Assembly: GCA_017857755.1 (NCBI GenBank)
Contig: JAFMCM010000011.1
Coordinates: 1-50,094 of the forward strand
Reading direction: 5' to 3'
From: Methylophilaceae bacterium
GTDB lineage: Bacteria; Pseudomonadota; Gammaproteobacteria; Burkholderiales; Methylophilaceae
DNA length: 50,094 bases
Every line of letters begins with the position of its first letter. The stretch's first letter is position 1. Under the pieces are notes generated by a model. It made no database searches and was not told the DNA's origin. It was given only the letters and a program-made list of their open reading frames with translations. The position numbers and the translations under genes are program-made. This document shows, piece after piece, positions 16,835 to 25,767 of the stretch.

Positions 16835-17998
16835 TTAGTTTTCTCTCTCACGGTTGCGATCTAAAGCGCGTTCACTCTCAATGGCTCTTGCACTGGCAAT
16901 ACTTGCATCACTTGCTGAAGATTGTGTGGTGTTCCTATTCGAATCAGACTGTGCTGCCGTGCTTTGCATTAGTTTATCTAAAGGGAGGTAAAGTAGACTA
17001 CCCCCTTTCTTTTGATCGACGATGACTTTGCTGACGTTCGAGAATATTTGCTCTTGCGCTTCAATAAATAAACGCTGACGTGTCACTACTGGTGCTTTCA
17101 CATATTCAGCATAAATTTTTTCAAAACGACTGGCATTACCTTTTGCTTCATTTTGTACTTTTAATTTATAGCCTTCAGCTTCCTCTAATAATCGTGCGGC
17201 ATTACCACGCGCTTTAGGCACCACAGCGTTCGCATAAGCTTGACCTTCGTTAATTTGACGTTGGTAATCTTGATTAGCACGGTTGACGTCTTCAAACGCC
17301 TCTTGTACGGGTTCTGGTGGCAAAGCAGATTGAAGCGATACACTGGTGATATTCACCCCAGTTTTGTAAAAATCTAATAAAGCTTGCATTTGCTCTGAAG
17401 TGTCTTGCAATCCTTTTTGTAGCAAATCATCTAGTTTGTTTTTACCAACTACTTCACGGATAGCGGTTTCAGCAGCTGACATTACTGCATCGTCTGTAAA
17501 ACGATTATTAAATAAGAAGTCTTTTGCACTCTTAAGGTTGTATTGCACGGCGAATTGTAAATCAATGATATTTTCGTCTTCTGTCAGCATTAATGCCTCA
17601 GCAGGTACCTTCACTTTGTTACTTCCACCACTACGATAACCGACTTCTAAACGACGAACCTGCTCCATATTTACAACGGTTACGGTTTCGATTGGAAACG
17701 GCCAATGCCATCTTGGGCCTGGCTCAGTCGACTCGACATAGGCGCCAAATCTTTGCTTAACGCCTAAGGAGCCTTGATCTACAATATAAAAACCTGATGC
17801 CAACCAAATCACGATAACCAGTAAAATGATAGGGATAACTGGCAAATCGATTGGTTCATTATTGCGCGGTGGCTTGTTTCCACCGTTGCTACCACCTTTA
17901 CCAAAAAGCTGGTTAATTTTTTTATTAAAATCACGAAAGACCTCGTCTAAATCTGGCGGCCCTTCGTTATTACGTTGTGCCCATGCGGGTAATTTCAT
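16835..17998 (-). CDS. hflK: HflK, modulator of FtsH protease
   Basis: Partner of HflC. The 387-aa form starts MKLPAWAQRNNEGPPDLDEV, the conserved N-terminus, followed by a glycine/asparagine-rich segment (GKGGSNGGNKPPRNNEP), one membrane helix (LPVIPIILLVIVIWLASGFYIV), the SPFH domain (VDQGSLGVKQRFGAY) and a helical region with PEPVQEAFEDVNRANQD. I chose the ATG at 17998, which has GGAG 8 nt upstream, over a TTG at 18025. The C-terminus is a charged, low-complexity tail. Confidence 0.96.
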   Translation of the reverse strand: MKLPAWAQRNNEGPPDLDEVFRDFNKKINQLFGKGGSNGGNKPPRNNEPIDLPVIPIILLVIVIWLASGFYIVDQGSLGVKQRFGAYVESTEPGPRWHWPFPIETVTVVNMEQVRRLEVGYRSGGSNKVKVPAEALMLTEDENIIDLQFAVQYNLKSAKDFLFNNRFTDDAVMSAAETAIREVVGKNKLDDLLQKGLQDTSEQMQALLDFYKTGVNITSVSLQSALPPEPVQEAFEDVNRANQDYQRQINEGQAYANAVVPKARGNAARLLEEAEGYKLKVQNEAKGNASRFEKIYAEYVKAPVVTRQRLFIEAQEQIFSNVSKVIVDQKKGGSLLYLPLDKLMQSTAAQSDSNRNTTQSSASDASIASARAIESERALDRNREREN

Positions 17999-18051
17999 TT
18001 TCACTGACTCCAAAATTGCTAACAATAATATTCCAATTCATCCTGACTTAC

Positions 18052-19194
18052 TTAGGCATAAGCATTTTTTTCTGTACTCAATTTTTTCAAATAAGCATGA
18101 TGCTCTTGCAAGGCTAGGCGAATATAATCCATGCCCTCGCCTGTCTTTGCAGAAACGCGTATACGATTGATCTTACCATACTCATCACGATCAAAACCTG
18201 GCTCACAATCGATGCGATCAATTTGATTCAATATCAAAATTTGAGAGACTTTTTCTGCACCAATATCGTGCAAAACTTTGTTCACCTGAACGATTTGCGC
18301 TTCACGATTGGTGCTGGCCATATCGACGATATGTAGGAGTAGATCTGCTTGCGCAGCCTCTTCTAAGGTAGCGCCAAAGGCCTCAATTAACGTTGTTGGC
18401 AAATGTTTAATAAATCCGACGGTATCTGACAATACGACTGGGACCGACCCATAACCCTCAAGTTCAGGCAAATGCATTTTACGTGAGGTCGTATCGAGCG
18501 TTGCAAACAGCTGGTCAGCCGCATAAATCTCTGAGCGTGTTAATCGATTGAACAAGGTGGACTTGCCAGCGTTGGTATACCCAACTAAAGAAACGGCGAG
18601 CAAATTTGAACGTTTACGTGCCCTACGTTGCATATTACGCTGAGATTTTAGCTTGATTAATTTTTCGCGCAACTGCTTAATCCGAACGCGCAATTGTCTT
18701 CTGTCCAGTTCTAGTTGCGTCTCACCTGGGCCGCCGCGAACGCCAATACCACCTTTTTGTCGCTCTAAATGACTCCAACCTTTTACCAATCTGGTTGACA
18801 AATGCTCCAGCTGCGCCAATTCAACTTGCAACTTACCCTCATGACTTTGTGCACGCTGAGCAAAAATATCAAGAATAAGCCCTGTCCTATCCACAACCCT
18901 AGCATCCAAGAAACGCTCTAAGTTTCGCTGCTGTGATGGGCTTAAATCATGATTAAAAGCCACCAGTTTTGTTTCACTAGCTACTAACATGGCTTTTAAA
19001 TCTTCCGCTTTACCTGAGCCAATAAACAACTTGGCATCAGGCACGCTTCTTTTACCTTCAATGGTGCCTGTGATATGAAGTCCAGCGGTGGTCACCAACT
19101 GTCTTAGCTCATACAAACTTTCTTCATAATCAGGCTCATTGAAATCGATGCTTACGAGAATTACCGCATCCGTACTTTCTGGTCTATCTAGCAT
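18052..19194 (-). CDS. hflX: Ribosome-associated GTPase HflX
   Basis: A 380-aa GTPase that splits and rescues ribosomes under stress. The N-terminal HflX domain has GTIEGKRSVPDAKLFIGSGKAEDL and FNHDLSPSQQRNLE, the middle has GIGVRGGPGETQLELDRR, and the G domain has G1 GYTNAGKST, G3 DTVGFI, G4 NQID. The C-terminus is short, ending about 20 residues after the SAKTGEGM motif. It lies between hfq and hflK, the classic order. Confidence 0.97.
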   Translation of the reverse strand: MLDRPESTDAVILVSIDFNEPDYEESLYELRQLVTTAGLHITGTIEGKRSVPDAKLFIGSGKAEDLKAMLVASETKLVAFNHDLSPSQQRNLERFLDARVVDRTGLILDIFAQRAQSHEGKLQVELAQLEHLSTRLVKGWSHLERQKGGIGVRGGPGETQLELDRRQLRVRIKQLREKLIKLKSQRNMQRRARKRSNLLAVSLVGYTNAGKSTLFNRLTRSEIYAADQLFATLDTTSRKMHLPELEGYGSVPVVLSDTVGFIKHLPTTLIEAFGATLEEAAQADLLLHIVDMASTNREAQIVQVNKVLHDIGAEKVSQILILNQIDRIDCEPGFDRDEYGKINRIRVSAKTGEGMDYIRLALQEHHAYLKKLSTEKNAYA

Positions 19195-19230
19195 GCGGCG
19201 AATGTTATTTTAAAATCAAGAATGGCCAAA

Positions 19231-19470
19231 TTAACCTTCATCTGGTTCAGGGATTGTCATTGCGACCGCACGCGCTGGCACAATGGTTGAGATTGCATGC
19301 TTGTACACCATTTGAACAACGGTATTTTTTAGCAAAATAACGTATTGATCAAATGAATCTACTTGTCCTTGCAACTTAATGCCATTGACTAAGTAAATCG
19401 AGACCTGAACATGTTCTTTTCTTAGTGCATTCAAGAATGGGTCTTGTAGTGTTTGGCCTTTATGGGTCAT
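19231..19470 (-). CDS. hfq: RNA chaperone Hfq
   Basis: Sm-like hexameric RNA chaperone for sRNA regulation. The 79-aa protein contains [20 protein letters not shown], the Sm1 turn [20 protein letters not shown] and the Sm2 motif [13 protein letters not shown]. The distal-face and proximal-face residues (Q8-type, YKH) are present. It has a strong AAGGAG before the ATG. Confidence 0.98.
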   Translation of the reverse strand: MTHKGQTLQDPFLNALRKEHVQVSIYLVNGIKLQGQVDSFDQYVILLKNTVVQMVYKHAISTIVPARAVAMTIPEPDEG

Positions 19471-19586
19471 TTCTTACTCCTTGTAGTTATAATAATATTG
19501 GAGATAGCTCTTGTTTGAATTATCTTTACATGTTTAAAGTATGATTGCGCTTTTTAGTTCTAATTTCAAGAGCTAAAGCAATTTTT

Positions 19587-20981
19587 TTATTTCAAATAGC
19601 TTTCCATCCGATTAAGAACGGTTTCTTTTCCTAAAATAGCCATGACTTGGTCAATACTGGGTGTCTGCGCTATGCCTGCCAACATGACACGCAAAGGCAT
19701 GGCCACCTTAGGAAACTTTAATCCGTTTTCTTGCACAACTGCGTTAATCAATTCATGTATGGCCTCAGCCGTCCAAGGAATCGTCGCCAAACTGGCTGCC
19801 AATGTTTTAATAACAGGCATGATTTCAGCGGTGATGTGCTTTTCAACATCCAAAGCACTTGCCTTTGGTGTCTGGTAGAAGTAGGCAATATCTGCAGCTA
19901 ATTGGTTCAAATTATTTGCACGTTCTCGATATAAATCAAGGACGCTGCCGATAGCAGGTTGGGCTTGAACGGTCACTGCTAATTTCGCTAGTCTCTCAGT
20001 GATGTCCTTCGCCAAACCATCCAACTCTGCAATCCTAATATAGTGGGCGTTCAGCCAGTTTAACTTTTCGGTATTAAATTGAGCTGCTGAGGGCGTAATA
20101 TGGTCTAAATCAAACCATTCACAAAATTGTTGCATCGCAAATACTTCATCATCGCCATGACTCCATCCTAAGCGTGCTAAATAATTTAAGATTGCCTCAG
20201 GTAAATAACCATCATCATGATATTGCATCACACTTACCGCACCATGGCGTTTAGATAGCTTTTGTCCATCATTGCCTAGTATCATGGATAAATGCGCATA
20301 TTGTGGCACGGTGGCTCCTAACGCATTGAGCATATTAATTTGACGCGGTGTGTTATTCACATGGTCATCCCCTCTAATCACTTGAGTAATTCCCATTTCC
20401 CAGTCATCAACCACAACACAAAAGTTATAAGTCGGCGTACCATCACCACGTGCAATAATCACATCATCAAGCTCTGAGTTAGCAATCTCGATGCGACCTT
20501 TTACCATATCGTCCCAAGCAACCACGCCTTCTTTTGGGTTTTTAAAACGAATAACTGGTTTCACTTCCACAGGAATAGCAGGCAATGTTTTACCAGGTTC
20601 TGGACGCCACTTTCCGTCATATTTAGGCTTCATTCCAGCTTGCATTTGTTGTTCGCGCAAAGCATCTAATTCTTGTTTAGTAGAATAGCAATAATAAGCA
20701 TTGCCTGACTGCAACATCGCTTGCAAATGCCGTTCATAATGCGCCATCCGTTGCATTTGATAGAAAGGCCCCTCATCATAGGATAGGCCTAACCAAGCCA
20801 TACCATCCAAAATCGCTTGCACCGCCTCAGGCGTACTCCGTTCAATATCAGTATCTTCAACACGCAAGATAAACTGACCTTGATGCTTTTTAGCATAAGC
20901 CCATGAAAATAATGCGGTGCGAGCACCGCCAATGTGTAAAAAACCTGTAGGGCTAGGTGCAAATCGAGTACGTACGGTCAT
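19587..20981 (-). CDS. gltX: Glutamyl-tRNA synthetase
   Basis: Class I synthetase charging tRNA-Glu. The 464-aa form starts MTVRTRFAPSPTGFLHIGG; the HIGH-like motif is HIGG and the KMSKS-like motif is KLSKRHG. The YNFCVVVDDWEMGITQVIRGDDH core is typical. I chose the ATG at 20981 because the conserved N-terminus begins there; the longer frame adds 17 residues unlike the family. It lacks the zinc-binding cysteines between the halves of the catalytic domain, as many bacterial GluRS do. Confidence 0.97.
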   Translation of the reverse strand: MTVRTRFAPSPTGFLHIGGARTALFSWAYAKKHQGQFILRVEDTDIERSTPEAVQAILDGMAWLGLSYDEGPFYQMQRMAHYERHLQAMLQSGNAYYCYSTKQELDALREQQMQAGMKPKYDGKWRPEPGKTLPAIPVEVKPVIRFKNPKEGVVAWDDMVKGRIEIANSELDDVIIARGDGTPTYNFCVVVDDWEMGITQVIRGDDHVNNTPRQINMLNALGATVPQYAHLSMILGNDGQKLSKRHGAVSVMQYHDDGYLPEAILNYLARLGWSHGDDEVFAMQQFCEWFDLDHITPSAAQFNTEKLNWLNAHYIRIAELDGLAKDITERLAKLAVTVQAQPAIGSVLDLYRERANNLNQLAADIAYFYQTPKASALDVEKHITAEIMPVIKTLAASLATIPWTAEAIHELINAVVQENGLKFPKVAMPLRVMLAGIAQTPSIDQVMAILGKETVLNRMESYLK

Positions 20982-21146
20982 GATGTAAAAGCTAAAATTT
21001 AAAAATGGCATTCTATCATGGATGGTCATCATCAGCTTGTGTTGTGATTAGGCAAACCATCTAAGAAAGAAATAGATGTATTCTATATCATTCAATATGT
21101 TACTGTTGTTAATTCATCTAAATAATGATATAAAAACAATAAGTGG

Positions 21147-21160
21147 CTATTATTTAATAG
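21147..21160. promoter_or_regulatory. AT-rich palindrome upstream of a small unknown gene
   Basis: CTATTA-TT-TAATAG has perfect 6-bp arms. It lies in the 212-bp region between the divergent gltX and the small gene at 21194, about 35 bp before that gene. It could be an operator or simply overlap the promoter; AT-rich flanks make chance occurrence possible. Confidence 0.3.
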
Positions 21161-21193
21161 TCAGCATACGTGCCAAGCGTAACAGGAGACCAT

Positions 21194-21529
21194 ATGGGCA
21201 TACATACTGGTGAAGTTTATGGTAAAAAAACAGCGTCTAACAAGCTGGCGATGTACACTGTACTCAAAGTAACTAAGCATAAAATCACACTACAAAATAT
21301 TGACAACCCACTTAGCTTGTTTGAAACAAGCACAGAAAAACTAGCCTTCTCAGGTTATGTTCGCATCAGCGAAACGCCTTATATCAATCTTAATAACAAA
21401 CACAAAACCCGCAAATCAGCACGCAAACCGACACGTTGCCCGCTGACTTTAGATTTTCTTGAAGACCGTGCAGACAGTGAAAGGCCTGCGCCTGTCTTAC
21501 CTGATTTATTTAGCAAAAACCCAGTTTAA
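21194..21529 (+). CDS. Conserved-looking hypothetical protein, 111 aa
   Basis: I do not recognise a family. The likely start is the ATG at 21194 (MGIHTGEVYGKKTA), with AGGAGA (21184-21189) 4 nt upstream; an in-frame ATG at 21170 lacks one. The first 65 residues alternate short beta-type stretches (LAMYTVLKVTKHKITLQNID, KLAFSGYVRISETPYINL), suggesting a small beta-rich domain. Residues 66-85 form a basic patch (NNKHKTRKSARKPTR) that could bind nucleic acid, and the tail is acidic/proline-containing. There is no signal peptide or membrane helix. It converges on rimO with a 4-nt gap. Function unknown. Confidence 0.75.
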   Translation: MGIHTGEVYGKKTASNKLAMYTVLKVTKHKITLQNIDNPLSLFETSTEKLAFSGYVRISETPYINLNNKHKTRKSARKPTRCPLTLDFLEDRADSERPAPVLPDLFSKNPV

Positions 21530-21533
21530 CCAA

Positions 21534-22874
21534 TCAATCATCAGTTGGTGGACCACCCACCAAGTCATGCCCATCAACTGACATAATCTGTACCTCGACA
21601 AAATCACCAGGATTTAATCCTTCAGCATCTTGCACATAAACAATCCCATCGATTTCTGGTGCATCCGCTTTGGTCCTGCCAATCGCCATTATATTGTCAT
21701 GACTATCCACTGTTAGCTCATCAATCAATACCGTCTGTCTTGTGCCAACTTTACGTTCTAATTTAGCACTACTAATCCGTTCTTGCACTGCCATAAACCG
21801 ACTCAAACGCTCTTGCTTCACTTCTTCGGGCACCTGGTCTTGCAGGTCATTGGCCTTTGCGCCATCAACAGCAGAGTAGGCAAAACAACCGACTCTGTCT
21901 AATTGCGCTTCCTCTAAGAAATCCAGCAGCATCTTAAAGTCATCTTCTGTTTCACCTGGAAACCCTGCAATAAATGTTGACCGCACTGTGATATCGGGGC
22001 AAATGTCACGCCAAGCTTTAATTCTTGCTAAATTATTCTCACTGCTGGCAGGTCTTTTCATCGACTTTAAAATCCGTGGGCTAGCATGTTGAAAAGGCAC
22101 ATCCAAATAGGGCAAAATCAGACCATCCGCCATCAAAGGAATGACATCATCAACATGCGGGTATGGATAAACATAATGTAAGCGTATCCATATTCCTAAT
22201 TCACTCAAAGCTTGGCTGAGTTCTGTCATGTGCGTTTTAATTGGACGTCCATTCCAAAAACCTTTGCGGAATTTCATATCCACGCCATAAGCTGAGGTAT
22301 CTTGTGAGATGACTAGAATTTCAGAGACGCCTGCATTGACCAAATTTTCGGCTTCATTTAGTACATCTCCAATTGGGCGACTCACCAAATCACCACGCAT
22401 ACTTGGAATAATGCAAAAACTACATCGATGATTACAACCTTCAGATATTTTCAAATAGGCATAGTGTTGCGGCGTTAAACGAACCCCTTGCGGTGGTACT
22501 AGGTCCGTGTAGGGGTCATGGGGTTTAGGTGAATGCGCATGTACAGCAGTCATTACCTCTTCAAGCGCATGAGGTCCAGTGACGGCTAAAACGTTAGGAT
22601 GGGCACTTTCCACAACGCCTTTTTTAGCGCCTAAACAGCCTGTCACAATGACTTTGCCATTTTTCTCCATAGCCTCGCCAATGGCCTCTAATGACTCTTC
22701 AACCGCACTATCAATAAAGCCACAGGTATTGACAACAACCAAATCAGATTGCTCATAGCTGTTACTAATCTCATAGCCCTCGGCACGTAATTGGGTCAAA
22801 ATGCGCTCAGCATCTGACCCTGCTTTGGGGCAACCCAGTGAAACAAAACCAACTTTTGGAATATTCGTCTTCAT
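21534..22874 (-). CDS. rimO: Ribosomal protein S12 methylthiotransferase RimO
   Basis: Radical-SAM enzyme that methylthiolates Asp of ribosomal protein S12. The 446-aa protein has an N-terminal MTTase domain with cysteines in [19 protein letters not shown] and [10 protein letters not shown], the radical-SAM triad CxxxCxxC in [18 protein letters not shown], and a C-terminal TRAM domain. The start [19 protein letters not shown] agrees with the family. Confidence 0.97.
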   Translation of the reverse strand: MKTNIPKVGFVSLGCPKAGSDAERILTQLRAEGYEISNSYEQSDLVVVNTCGFIDSAVEESLEAIGEAMEKNGKVIVTGCLGAKKGVVESAHPNVLAVTGPHALEEVMTAVHAHSPKPHDPYTDLVPPQGVRLTPQHYAYLKISEGCNHRCSFCIIPSMRGDLVSRPIGDVLNEAENLVNAGVSEILVISQDTSAYGVDMKFRKGFWNGRPIKTHMTELSQALSELGIWIRLHYVYPYPHVDDVIPLMADGLILPYLDVPFQHASPRILKSMKRPASSENNLARIKAWRDICPDITVRSTFIAGFPGETEDDFKMLLDFLEEAQLDRVGCFAYSAVDGAKANDLQDQVPEEVKQERLSRFMAVQERISSAKLERKVGTRQTVLIDELTVDSHDNIMAIGRTKADAPEIDGIVYVQDAEGLNPGDFVEVQIMSVDGHDLVGGPPTDD

Positions 22875-22884
22875 CTACTTACAA

Positions 22885-23769
22885 TCAATTTATAAAATAG
22901 CCGATAAGGCCTATAGAGCTCACGCCAAGCACAATCAATATTAATTGCGATACAGTAGCACTTAATTCAGTACGCCGGTGTAGGCTAGGAATCAAATCAG
23001 CTACAGCTACATACAACATACTTGCCGCAGCAATACCCAGAACATATGGGATCAAACTTTGCATCTGCTGTAGTGCAAAATAAGCAGCTAAACCACCCAC
23101 CATCGTCGCTATACTTGAGACCAGATTAAAAACAAAAGCCTGCTTTTTACTATATCCAGAATGCAATAAAATAAAAAAGTCGCCCACTTCTTGCGGGATT
23201 TCATGCGCCACTATCGCAACCGCTGTCACAATACCAATCTTCACATCAACCATGAAAGCAGAAGCAATTAAAATACCGTCGACAAAATTATGGAAAGTGT
23301 CACCTATCATAATCATCATGCCACTCCTACCAAAATCATGGTCGGGTTGATGTGAACGCTTAGCGGTAATCGAAGGTTTTTTGTCGGTAACGGCTTTAAA
23401 CTTCTTATTTGCCTGTGCGTCATGTTGATGGTCAGGACAGTCTGCCTCGGTATGAACCGCATGTACTTCACAATGATCGCCGTGACAATGGCGCCAAATG
23501 ACCAGCTTTTCTAAAGCAAAAAACAGTAAAATACCAAACAGCATAGTGGCTGTCATCGCTTTTGGCGAACTTGCCTCTTCAATCGCATGTGGCAAAATCT
23601 CCAAAAACACAGCCCCCAACATGGCCCCTATCGCGTAACTAATAAGCATAGGCACTCGGACTTTACTTGTGTTTAAGGCTACTAAAGCAGCGCCACTCAC
23701 ACTAAGCACGCCGCCCACCAAGCTAAACAGTACAATCCAAGTAAGGGTAGAGAAATCAGGGATATTCAT
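22885..23769 (-). CDS. ZIP family divalent metal transporter
   Basis: Inner-membrane transporter, probably for zinc or iron. The 294-aa protein has about eight hydrophobic helices. Its metal-binding helices carry HNFVDGILIA (TM4) and HEIPQEVGDFF (TM5), the ZIP signatures. The TM3-TM4 loop is histidine- and cysteine-rich (WRHCHGDHCEVHAVHTEADC, then HQHD), likely a cytoplasmic metal sensor or buffer. It is 10 nt upstream of rimO in the transcription direction, so the two may be co-transcribed. The metal cannot be decided from sequence. Confidence 0.92.
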   Translation of the reverse strand: MNIPDFSTLTWIVLFSLVGGVLSVSGAALVALNTSKVRVPMLISYAIGAMLGAVFLEILPHAIEEASSPKAMTATMLFGILLFFALEKLVIWRHCHGDHCEVHAVHTEADCPDHQHDAQANKKFKAVTDKKPSITAKRSHQPDHDFGRSGMMIMIGDTFHNFVDGILIASAFMVDVKIGIVTAVAIVAHEIPQEVGDFFILLHSGYSKKQAFVFNLVSSIATMVGGLAAYFALQQMQSLIPYVLGIAAASMLYVAVADLIPSLHRRTELSATVSQLILIVLGVSSIGLIGYFIN

Positions 23770-23834
23770 TCAGTTAAATCTGTCAAATATGGATGCGTAT
23801 TATAAACCAGCCATACGCTAGTGACGCATTCGTT

Positions 23835-24578
23835 TTACGATACAATCCAAATAAACGTTGCCATGCGGCCAGTATCCCCATCTCTTCTGTATGAGAAGAA
23901 TCTTGTTTTGTCGCTGTAAGTACACAAGCCGCCGCCATAAATATGGGTCACATCGACATGATTTAACCGTTGTTTAGCCAGTTTATACAAATCAGCTAAA
24001 AAGCGATTGCCGTGCGGCTTAAATGCACTGGCTGCACCTTGATCCTTCTCAATAAACTGCGTACGCACTTCTTCACCAACTTCAAAGGCACTTTGACTAA
24101 TAGCAGGACCAAGCCAAGCCATTAGCTGCTGACCTTCAACAGCCATCGCCTTAACGGTTGCCTCAATCACACCATCACACAAACTGCGCCAACCTGCATG
24201 AATAGCAGCAACAATCGTCCCTTTATGATTGCAAAGCAAGATGGGCAGACAATCTGCTGTCATGGTGACACAAACCACATTTTTTCTAGTCGTGTAAGCT
24301 GCATCAGCCGATTCAAAACAAGAACTGGTTGCAGCATTGAGCACGCGCACACCATGTACCTGATTCATCCACACTGGCTCCGCTGGCATAAAGGGCGCCA
24401 ACAACTGTCTATTATGTGCCACATGTGGCGCATGGTCATTCACATGGGTACCGATATTTAGACTATTATAAGGTGCTAAACTGACTCCGCCATGGCGCGT
24501 CGTTTGCAAAGCGCGTATCTGTAGTGGCGCTGGCCAATCAGGATAAATAAATGACTGCGCTAATGTATCAGCCATCAT
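23835..24578 (-). CDS. pgeF: PgeF/YfiH family (LACC1-like) purine nucleoside phosphorylase / peptidoglycan editing factor
   Basis: A 247-aa multicopper-oxidase-like fold protein of the YlmD/YfiH family. The active-site cysteine and histidines lie in VTMTADCLPILLC and AAIHAGWRSLCDGVIEATV, with TRHGGVS near the N-terminus. Members phosphorolyse purine nucleosides, and E. coli YfiH edits peptidoglycan precursors. The start is taken at 24578 because GGAGG (24588-24584) sits 5 nt before it; the ATG at 24575 is equally possible, while the one at 24590 overlaps the ribosome binding site. It follows rluD by 16 nt, as in E. coli. Confidence 0.93.
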   Translation of the reverse strand: MMADTLAQSFIYPDWPAPLQIRALQTTRHGGVSLAPYNSLNIGTHVNDHAPHVAHNRQLLAPFMPAEPVWMNQVHGVRVLNAATSSCFESADAAYTTRKNVVCVTMTADCLPILLCNHKGTIVAAIHAGWRSLCDGVIEATVKAMAVEGQQLMAWLGPAISQSAFEVGEEVRTQFIEKDQGAASAFKPHGNRFLADLYKLAKQRLNHVDVTHIYGGGLCTYSDKTRFFSYRRDGDTGRMATFIWIVS

Positions 24579-24594
24579 CTCATCCTCCATCTAG

Positions 24595-25674
24595 TCATTC
24601 ATCTTCATCCAAGTCTTCGTCCAAGTCTTCGTCCAAGTCTTCATCCCAGTCGGCATCTCCATCGCCGATGAATAAACCGTCCGCATCAACACCAAAATCC
24701 AACTCCCCGTCCCAATTAGGCTCATCTTCATGACGCATCGCCTCCAACAACGCTCTCATATCATCTGCCAACTCAATTTGCCACTCCATTGCTTCATTGC
24801 TAATAGGATGAATTAAACCTAGCTTAATGGCATGCAATGCTTGACGATTGAAGCTAGCGATCGTTTCCCGCAAGACAGGTGACATTTGTTTATGTGGGAT
24901 AATATTACCAATGCCATATTGCGGATCACCCACCATTGGCGCTTTAATGAATTGCATATGGACTCTAATTTGATGGGTACGGCCAGTTTCTAAACGGCAA
25001 CGCATATAGGTGTTGGTACCAAACCGCTCTAAAACCTCATAATGCGTAATAGCAGGCTTACCTCTTCGCACAACTGCCATTTTGGTTCTAGCATAAGGAT
25101 GTCGTCCAATCGGCTGATCGACAATGCCATTGCGCCACACTTGCCCCCAAACAATGGCACGATATTCACGCTTAACCGTGCGCGCCTGCAATTGACGCAC
25201 CAAGCTAGTTTGTGCTTCAAGTGTTTTAGCAATCACCAATAAACCACTGGTTTCTTTATCCAAGCGATGAACGATGCCACATCGAGGCACATCGGCTATG
25301 GTCGGATAATGAAACAATAAGGCATTCAGCAATGTGCCTCCCCAATTACCTGCTGCAGGATGCACCACTAAACCAGCAGGCTTGTTAATCACCAATAAAG
25401 CATCATCTTCGTACACAATATCGAGCGGAATATTTTCTGGATTAAAGGCATTTTCTTGCAGATTAGGCGGCTGGTTAACCTCAACCTGTTCGCCACCCCA
25501 CACTTTAGTTTTAGCGACAACAGTGGCGCCGTCAATGGTGATTAAACCCTCTTTAATCCAAGCTTGCAATCGGCTTCTAGAGTGCTCAGGCAACAGCTGC
25601 TGTAGTGCCAGATCTAAACGCAAGCCGCCAAGATCTTGTGGAATTTTCAGTGAGTGATTTGTATTTTGTGTCAT
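24595..25674 (-). CDS. rluD: 23S rRNA pseudouridine synthase RluD
   Basis: Makes pseudouridines in helix 69 of 23S rRNA. The 359-aa protein has an N-terminal S4 RNA-binding domain (LDLALQQLLPEHSRSRLQAWIKEGLI) and the catalytic domain with D139 in IVHRLDKETSGLLVIAK. About 40 C-terminal residues beyond the family core are very acidic and end in tandem DEDL repeats (24599-24650). It is divergent from bamD and co-directional with pgeF, as in E. coli. Confidence 0.96.
   Translation of the reverse strand: MTQNTNHSLKIPQDLGGLRLDLALQQLLPEHSRSRLQAWIKEGLITIDGATVVAKTKVWGGEQVEVNQPPNLQENAFNPENIPLDIVYEDDALLVINKPAGLVVHPAAGNWGGTLLNALLFHYPTIADVPRCGIVHRLDKETSGLLVIAKTLEAQTSLVRQLQARTVKREYRAIVWGQVWRNGIVDQPIGRHPYARTKMAVVRRGKPAITHYEVLERFGTNTYMRCRLETGRTHQIRVHMQFIKAPMVGDPQYGIGNIIPHKQMSPVLRETIASFNRQALHAIKLGLIHPISNEAMEWQIELADDMRALLEAMRHEDEPNWDGELDFGVDADGLFIGDGDADWDEDLDEDLDEDLDEDE
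24599..24650 (-). repeat. 12-bp tandem repeat encoding acidic DEDL tail of RluD
   Basis: The unit GACGAAGACTTG (Asp-Glu-Asp-Leu on the minus strand) is repeated about three to four times with few changes, at the very end of rluD. The near-identity at DNA level points to recent replication slippage rather than long-conserved protein sequence. Confidence 0.88.
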
Positions 25675-25701
25675 ATTGATATACTTAAATTGTGTTGGCC
25701 A

Positions 25702-25738
25702 TTCAGTTATCGCTTCAGTTATATGCTTCAGTTATAAT
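25702..25738 (+). promoter_or_regulatory. Triple TTCAGTTAT repeat overlapping the bamD promoter
   Basis: TTCAGTTAT occurs at 25702-25710, 25714-25722 and 25727-25735 (12- and 13-bp steps, near one helical turn). The last copy runs into a perfect -10 TATAAT (25733-25738), 30 bp before bamD. No good -35 was found, so an activator binding the repeats on one face of the helix is conceivable. Confidence 0.45.
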
Positions 25739-25767
25739 AGTGCAAACTTAATTTGCCAGGTGTGCTT

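Noticed and set aside
24599..24650. CRISPR-like short repeat array
   Set aside because: Units are contiguous 12-mers within a coding frame with no spacers.
24551..24733. Serine/lysine-repeat frame on the plus strand
   Set aside because: It is the complement of the acidic DEDL tail of rluD and the start of pgeF; low complexity explains the open frame.
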